Source: Aureimonas mangrovi (GTDB taxonomy: Bacteria > Pseudomonadota > Alphaproteobacteria > Rhizobiales > Rhizobiaceae). From it: 64,000 nt of DNA. The position numbers and the translations under genes are program-made. The stretch is taken from positions 749,001 through 813,000 of the forward strand of contig NZ_CP059692.1 in assembly GCF_014058705.1 (NCBI RefSeq), given 5' to 3'. The notes below the pieces were generated by a model. The model saw nothing but the letters and a program-made list of their open reading frames with translations. It did not search any database and was not told the DNA's origin. Positions within the stretch are counted from its first letter, which is position 1, and each line of letters begins with the position of its first letter. Shown piece by piece: positions 60,432-64,000 of this stretch.

Positions 60432-62642
60432 ATGGCCGATACCCGCTTCGCCTCCATCGCCCGCGTGGACTCCGACGAAAAGGTTCGCGGCCGCTCCATT
60501 TACGGCACCGATCGCGTACTGCCTCACATGGTTCATGCCGCGTTGGCGACGGCGCCGATCACCAGGGGAACGATCCGCTCGATCGCTTCCGAGCGAGCCC
60601 TCGCGATGCCCGGCGTGCGGCTCGTGATGACGCACGAGGATATCGACGTCGTCGAGCCGGCCGGCTTCCTCCTTTCTGGCCAGGGATACGCGTTCCAGAG
60701 CGTACAGCCGTTGACCTCGAACGAGGTCGTTCATCGCGGGCAACCGGTCGCGGTCGTCGTCGCCGATACGCTCGAAACGGCGTTGGAGGGCGCCAAGGCG
60801 CTGGAGATCGACTATGAAGAGGCGCCCTTCCAGCCGCTCCTCGGCGCAGCTTCCCCTGACGATATCGTCGCGCAGCAGGGGTCCCCTTTGCCCGAGGCGT
60901 TCGCCGACAAGATCGCCGGCGATGCGGACGCGGCGATCGAAGGTGCGCCGGTGCGCATCGATGCGACCTTCGAATTCCACGCACAGCACCAGAACCCGAT
61001 GGAGCTGATCTCCACAGTGGCGCAGTGGCGCGGCGACCGGCTGATCGTCCACGAAGGCACGCAGAACGCGGGGGCCATCCGCTTCGGCCTGGCGCGGATG
61101 TTCGGCATCGACGCGGATCTGATCGAGATCATCTCGCCTCATGCCGGCGGCGGGTTCGGTCAGAAGAACTCGATGCAGGCTCAGACATTCCTCGCCGCCT
61201 TCGCGGCCCGGCGCCTCGGCCGCCCGGTGAAGCTCGCTCTAACGCGAGAGCAGACCTTCCACACCGCAAGTTTCAGGCCGGCGGCGCACCATCGCGTAGC
61301 GCTCGGCGCGACGCGCGAAGGGCAGATCGTCGGCGCCGTCCACGAGGTCGACCAGCAGACCTCCCGGCACGACTTCTTTCCCAGTTCCTCGACGGAGATC
61401 ACGGCCAGGCTGCACGGCATCGCCAACTTCCGCGGCAGCGAACGCATGGTGCGGACCGACACGCAGACCCCGGGCTACATGCGCGCTCCCTTCGAGCATG
61501 GCGGCACCTTCGCCTTCGAAACCGCGATCGACGAACTGGCCTGCGAACTGGAGATCGACCCCGTCGCCCTGCGGCTCGCCAACGACGCCTCGCAGGATCC
61601 GTTGACCGGCCGCCCGTTCTCCTCGCGCTTCCTCGCCGAATGCCTGACCATCGGCGCAGAGCGTTTCGGCTGGGCCGGGCGTCCGATGAGGGCAGGATCG
61701 ATGACGGCCGAGAATGGCGATCTGATCGGCTGGGGCGTCGCCTGCGGCGCCTACAAAGCCTCGACGGCACCGGCGGCCGCCACGATCGAGGCGCATGCCG
61801 ACGGACGCGTTCGCGTCAACGTCACGGGCCACGAGATGGGTCAGGGCCTTCGCACCGTAATCGCGAACCTCGTCGCCCGGCGCCTGAGGGCCGACGCCTC
61901 GCGCGTCGAACTCGTGCTCGGAAACACGCGGGGCGTTCCTCAGCACCTGACTGCGGGATCATGGGGCACGGCGACGGCAGTTCCGGCGGTCGAGGCCGCC
62001 GCGGACGCCCTTCTGGAGCAGTTGATCGACGCGGTGCCGGATGCCGGGCAATTGCCGATCGACGAAGTGCTGCGGCAGGCGGGGCTTGCAGAACTCTCCT
62101 CGCAGGCAAGGCACAAGGCGCCCGGCCAGCCTGATGCGGTCTATGAGCGCCTCGCGACCGGCCTGCCGGCAGCGATGGGGCCGGCCTATCCGGAATTCGT
62201 CGGCATGAGCTACATCGCGCACTTCGTGGAGGTGCGGATCGAAGGCAGCACGCGAAGGGTGCGGGTCCCGCGCGTTGTCAGCGTTGCAGACTGCGGACGG
62301 GTGGTCAGCCCGGTGACGGCCGCGAGCCAGGTGCGCGGCGGTGTCGTCGGCGGCATCGGCGCAACGCTGATGGAGATCAGCGAGATCGACCCGCGCCACG
62401 GTGGCTTCCTGAACGCCGACCTCGCCGAATACGTCGTTCCAGTGAACGCCGACATCGGTGAGATCGAGGTCCATTTCGTCGACGAACCAGATCCGCTTCT
62501 GAACGCAACGGGAGCGAAGGGGCTCGGGGAGGTGGCCATGACAGGCGTCGGCGCCGCCCTTGCGAACGCCATCCACCACGCGACGGGCCGCCGGCACCGC
62601 AACCTGCCGATTCGCCTCGACCAGATGTGGTCTGCCCCTTGA
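60432..62642 (+). CDS. paoC: Periplasmic aldehyde oxidoreductase, molybdenum subunit PaoC
   Basis: 736 residues of the xanthine-oxidase molybdopterin family: GRSIYGTDRVLPHMVHAALATAPI, GGGFGQKNSMQAQTFLAAFAARRLGRPVKLALTREQTF, TPGYMRAPFEHGGTFAFE, GHEMGQGLRTVIANLVARRL and the C-terminal GAKGLGEVAMTGVGAALANAI with the catalytic Glu. It hydroxylates aldehydes to acids, detoxifying aromatic or other aldehydes in the periplasm. A paoD-type cofactor chaperone gene does not follow within the window. Confidence 0.94.
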   Translation: MADTRFASIARVDSDEKVRGRSIYGTDRVLPHMVHAALATAPITRGTIRSIASERALAMPGVRLVMTHEDIDVVEPAGFLLSGQGYAFQSVQPLTSNEVVHRGQPVAVVVADTLETALEGAKALEIDYEEAPFQPLLGAASPDDIVAQQGSPLPEAFADKIAGDADAAIEGAPVRIDATFEFHAQHQNPMELISTVAQWRGDRLIVHEGTQNAGAIRFGLARMFGIDADLIEIISPHAGGGFGQKNSMQAQTFLAAFAARRLGRPVKLALTREQTFHTASFRPAAHHRVALGATREGQIVGAVHEVDQQTSRHDFFPSSSTEITARLHGIANFRGSERMVRTDTQTPGYMRAPFEHGGTFAFETAIDELACELEIDPVALRLANDASQDPLTGRPFSSRFLAECLTIGAERFGWAGRPMRAGSMTAENGDLIGWGVACGAYKASTAPAAATIEAHADGRVRVNVTGHEMGQGLRTVIANLVARRLRADASRVELVLGNTRGVPQHLTAGSWGTATAVPAVEAAADALLEQLIDAVPDAGQLPIDEVLRQAGLAELSSQARHKAPGQPDAVYERLATGLPAAMGPAYPEFVGMSYIAHFVEVRIEGSTRRVRVPRVVSVADCGRVVSPVTAASQVRGGVVGGIGATLMEISEIDPRHGGFLNADLAEYVVPVNADIGEIEVHFVDEPDPLLNATGAKGLGEVAMTGVGAALANAIHHATGRRHRNLPIRLDQMWSAP

Positions 62643-62778
62643 ACGGCTGGATCCTTCTTCAGGGTAGAACCATAGTTCGGGATGGACACGTTCAATGGGG
62701 GAGGGTCAGCACTCCCTGTCCGCCAAGGTAGGAGACGGGCAGGCGGTCGGTACGTACGCGTTTCCATATCTTCACGTC

Positions 62779-62808
62779 TTGACAGAGCTTCGGCCGCGGA
62801 TGACTTAT
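62779..62808 (+). promoter_or_regulatory. Candidate promoter before the cobalamin riboswitch
   Basis: TTGACA (62779-62784, perfect -35) is followed after 18 bp by ACTTAT (62803-62808, 3/6 match to -10), just ahead of the riboswitch aptamer. The region from 62643 to 62778 shows nothing else I can name. Confidence 0.5.
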
Positions 62809-62814
62809 CCGCCC

Positions 62815-62990
62815 GATCCAGGTGCCGGGGGAGACCTCGGGTAAAAGGGAATCCGGTCAGGGCTCTTGCCTCACTCCGGAACTGCCCCCGCAACTGTAGG
62901 CGGAGAGCCTGCCCGAAACGCCACCGCCTCAGATGAGGTTGGGAAGGCCGGGTGAGGCGACGACCCGCAAGTCAGGAAACCTGCCTGGAT
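62815..62990 (+). promoter_or_regulatory. Cobalamin (B12) riboswitch
   Basis: The leader contains the ordered blocks of the adenosylcobalamin aptamer: CCAGGTGCCGG, then GTAAAAGGGAATCCGGT, CGGAACTGCCCCCGCAACTGT, a variable arm, TTGGGAAGGCCGGG, and the B12-box region CGACCCGCAAGTCAGGAAAC closing with CTGCCTGG. About 137 bp separate it from the ATG at 63128; the gap has a GGTTGGCCC/GGGCCGACC-like pairing (63062-63070 with 63104-63112) that may form the expression platform by hiding the start region. B12 should turn the downstream methyltransferase gene off. Confidence 0.94.
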
Positions 62991-63127
62991 CGATCACCTG
63001 TTCCGGCCGCGGGCGGCGTGTCGGGAGCGGCTCTTCCGCCAGGGTGACATCGCTGCTTCGCGGGTTGGCCCGTGAAGCGATGTTTTGTTGCACGGCCCCC
63101 GAAGGGCCGACCTGAAGGCATGTCACG

Positions 63128-64000
63128 ATGACGACCGAACAGACGCCCCGCCGCCGCGCTCCGCACCGCGCCGACCATGTCGGCTCTCTTCTTCGGCCGA
63201 GCGAAGTGCGCGAACTGCGCGACGCCGGTATCTTCGACGAACGCCTGCGTCAGGCCGAGGATGAAGCGGTCGGCGAACTGGTTCGGTTACAGAAGGATGC
63301 GGGCCTGCGCGTCTTCACCGACGGCGAAGTGCGCCGGCAGTTCTGGCACTACGACTTCATGGGGATGCTCAACGGCCTCGACATGAAAGCCTCGACGCGG
63401 TCGCTGCCGTTCCAGACCGAACACAAGACGCCGCCGGTCGAGGCGCACCTGACCGGACCGCTCGACTTCCCCGCCGACCACCCGATGATCGAGCACTTCA
63501 CCTTCCTGAAGGGTCTGGTCAAGCCGGAAGACGGCATCGCCAAGATTTCGATCCCCGGTCCGTCGGCCTGTCATTTTCGCATGGAAGCCGAGAACATCGA
63601 GTACGCTCCCTATCGCGACGACGAGGTCCTCTTCGCCGACATCGCCGAGACGTACAGGAAGGCGGTTCAGGCCTTCTACGACGCCGGCTGCCGCTACCTG
63701 CAGCTCGACGACATCTTCTTCGCCTATCTCGGCGACGAGAAGCAGCGCGAGCAGCGCCGCGCCCGCGGGCAGGATCCCGACAAGCTGATCGAGCGCTACG
63801 CCTGGATGCTCGAGGAGGCGATCAAGGACCGTCCCGCAGACCTCGTGGTCGGCATGCACATGTGCCGCGGCAACTTCCGCTCCTCGCACGTCGCCGAAGG
63901 CGGCTACGACGCGGCGGCCGATGCGATCTTCAACCACACGTCGGTCGACGTCTACTTCATGGAGTACGACACGGAGCGCGCCGGCGGGCTGGAGCCCCTC
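63128..64000 (+). CDS. MetE-core (cobalamin-independent methionine synthase-like) protein, cut by window end
   Basis: The first 291 codons are visible. PHRADHVGSLLRPSEVREL matches the start of the single-domain MetE C-terminal family (YxjG/MetE-core), and VVGMHMCRGNFRSS carries the zinc-binding His-x-Cys pair; YLQLDDIFFAYL is the usual strand before it. Full MetE has an extra N-terminal barrel that is absent here. The cobalamin riboswitch fits repression of a B12-independent enzyme when B12 is available. The methyl donor for such short forms is not settled and may not be methyl-tetrahydropteroyl-triglutamate. Confidence 0.92.
   Translation, partial: MTTEQTPRRRAPHRADHVGSLLRPSEVRELRDAGIFDERLRQAEDEAVGELVRLQKDAGLRVFTDGEVRRQFWHYDFMGMLNGLDMKASTRSLPFQTEHKTPPVEAHLTGPLDFPADHPMIEHFTFLKGLVKPEDGIAKISIPGPSACHFRMEAENIEYAPYRDDEVLFADIAETYRKAVQAFYDAGCRYLQLDDIFFAYLGDEKQREQRRARGQDPDKLIERYAWMLEEAIKDRPADLVVGMHMCRGNFRSSHVAEGGYDAAADAIFNHTSVDVYFMEYDTERAGGLEPL

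Noticed and set aside
1-64000. CRISPR array, insertion sequence, prophage or tRNA genes
   Set aside because: No regularly spaced direct repeats, transposase or integrase motifs, phage genes or cloverleaf-like sequences were seen on either strand by eye; a dedicated scan (for example tRNAscan-SE, CRISPR finder) was not possible.

Overview
The window is a G+C-rich bacterial chromosome segment, densely coded, with many genes overlapping by 4 bp (ATGA/GTGA) or 8 bp. The gene content (SitABCD-type manganese transporter with an MntR-type box, urtABCDE urea transporter, OpgC, PaoABC, many ABC and TRAP transporters) points to an alphaproteobacterium, probably of the Hyphomicrobiales. That placement is inference from gene content; no rRNA or other marker gene is present. 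No CRISPR array, insertion sequence, prophage or tRNA was seen.

Layout. 1-1219 (-): truncated membrane sensor histidine kinase. 1400-1984 (+): YqaA/DedA-like membrane protein. 2031-8936 (+): thiamine salvage operon behind a TPP riboswitch (permease and binding protein of a ThiXY-type importer, ThiM, ThiE, ThiD), running by 4-bp overlap into a complete TRAP transporter. 9028-13627 (+): MntR-type regulator, an MntR box on the promoter, and a SitABCD manganese/zinc transporter whose two permeases carry winged-helix-like tails. 13624-20742: M20 glutamate-carboxypeptidase-like enzyme (-), gamma-glutamyltransferase, LacI regulator with an operator on the next promoter, and a polar amino-acid ABC transporter. 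20778-24877: small orphan protein, TauE-like exporter (-), and a PQQ sugar/quinate dehydrogenase with a large Ala/Pro-rich insertion, ended by a clear terminator.

24956-30795 (-): urtABCDE. Divergent from it is a three-part fusion of an NCS1 (purine/cytosine-type) transporter, a histidine kinase and a receiver, with an eight-cysteine linker, followed by a LuxR-type response regulator: a likely sensor for urea or a related nitrogen compound. 35299-38203: Ldh-family reductase, MaoC dehydratase, OpgC. 38208-45103 (-): polyamine-type ABC transporter with a nitrilase-family amidase, an agmatinase/guanidinobutyrase-family enzyme and an aminotransferase, with a divergent LysR regulator; probably a guanidino-compound catabolic unit. 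46250-48828 (+): NitT/TauT-type ABC importer. 48872-49992: RidA-family gene and divergent TetR gene around three near-identical palindromic operators. 49989-50139: the remaining tails of two lost genes. 50186-51601: FAD-linked hydroxyacid dehydrogenase. 51603-55557 (-): ferric-iron-type ABC transporter. 55603-57540 (-): DUF779 protein and acetaldehyde-type dehydrogenase, with a divergent AraC activator. 58800-62642 (+): PaoABC molybdenum aldehyde oxidoreductase. 62815-64000 (+): cobalamin riboswitch ahead of a MetE-core methyltransferase cut by the window end.

The most interesting points are the NCS1-kinase-receiver fusion with its Cys cluster, the TRAP transporter inside a TPP-riboswitch operon, the winged-helix tails on both SitC and SitD, and several well-defined operators next to cognate regulators.
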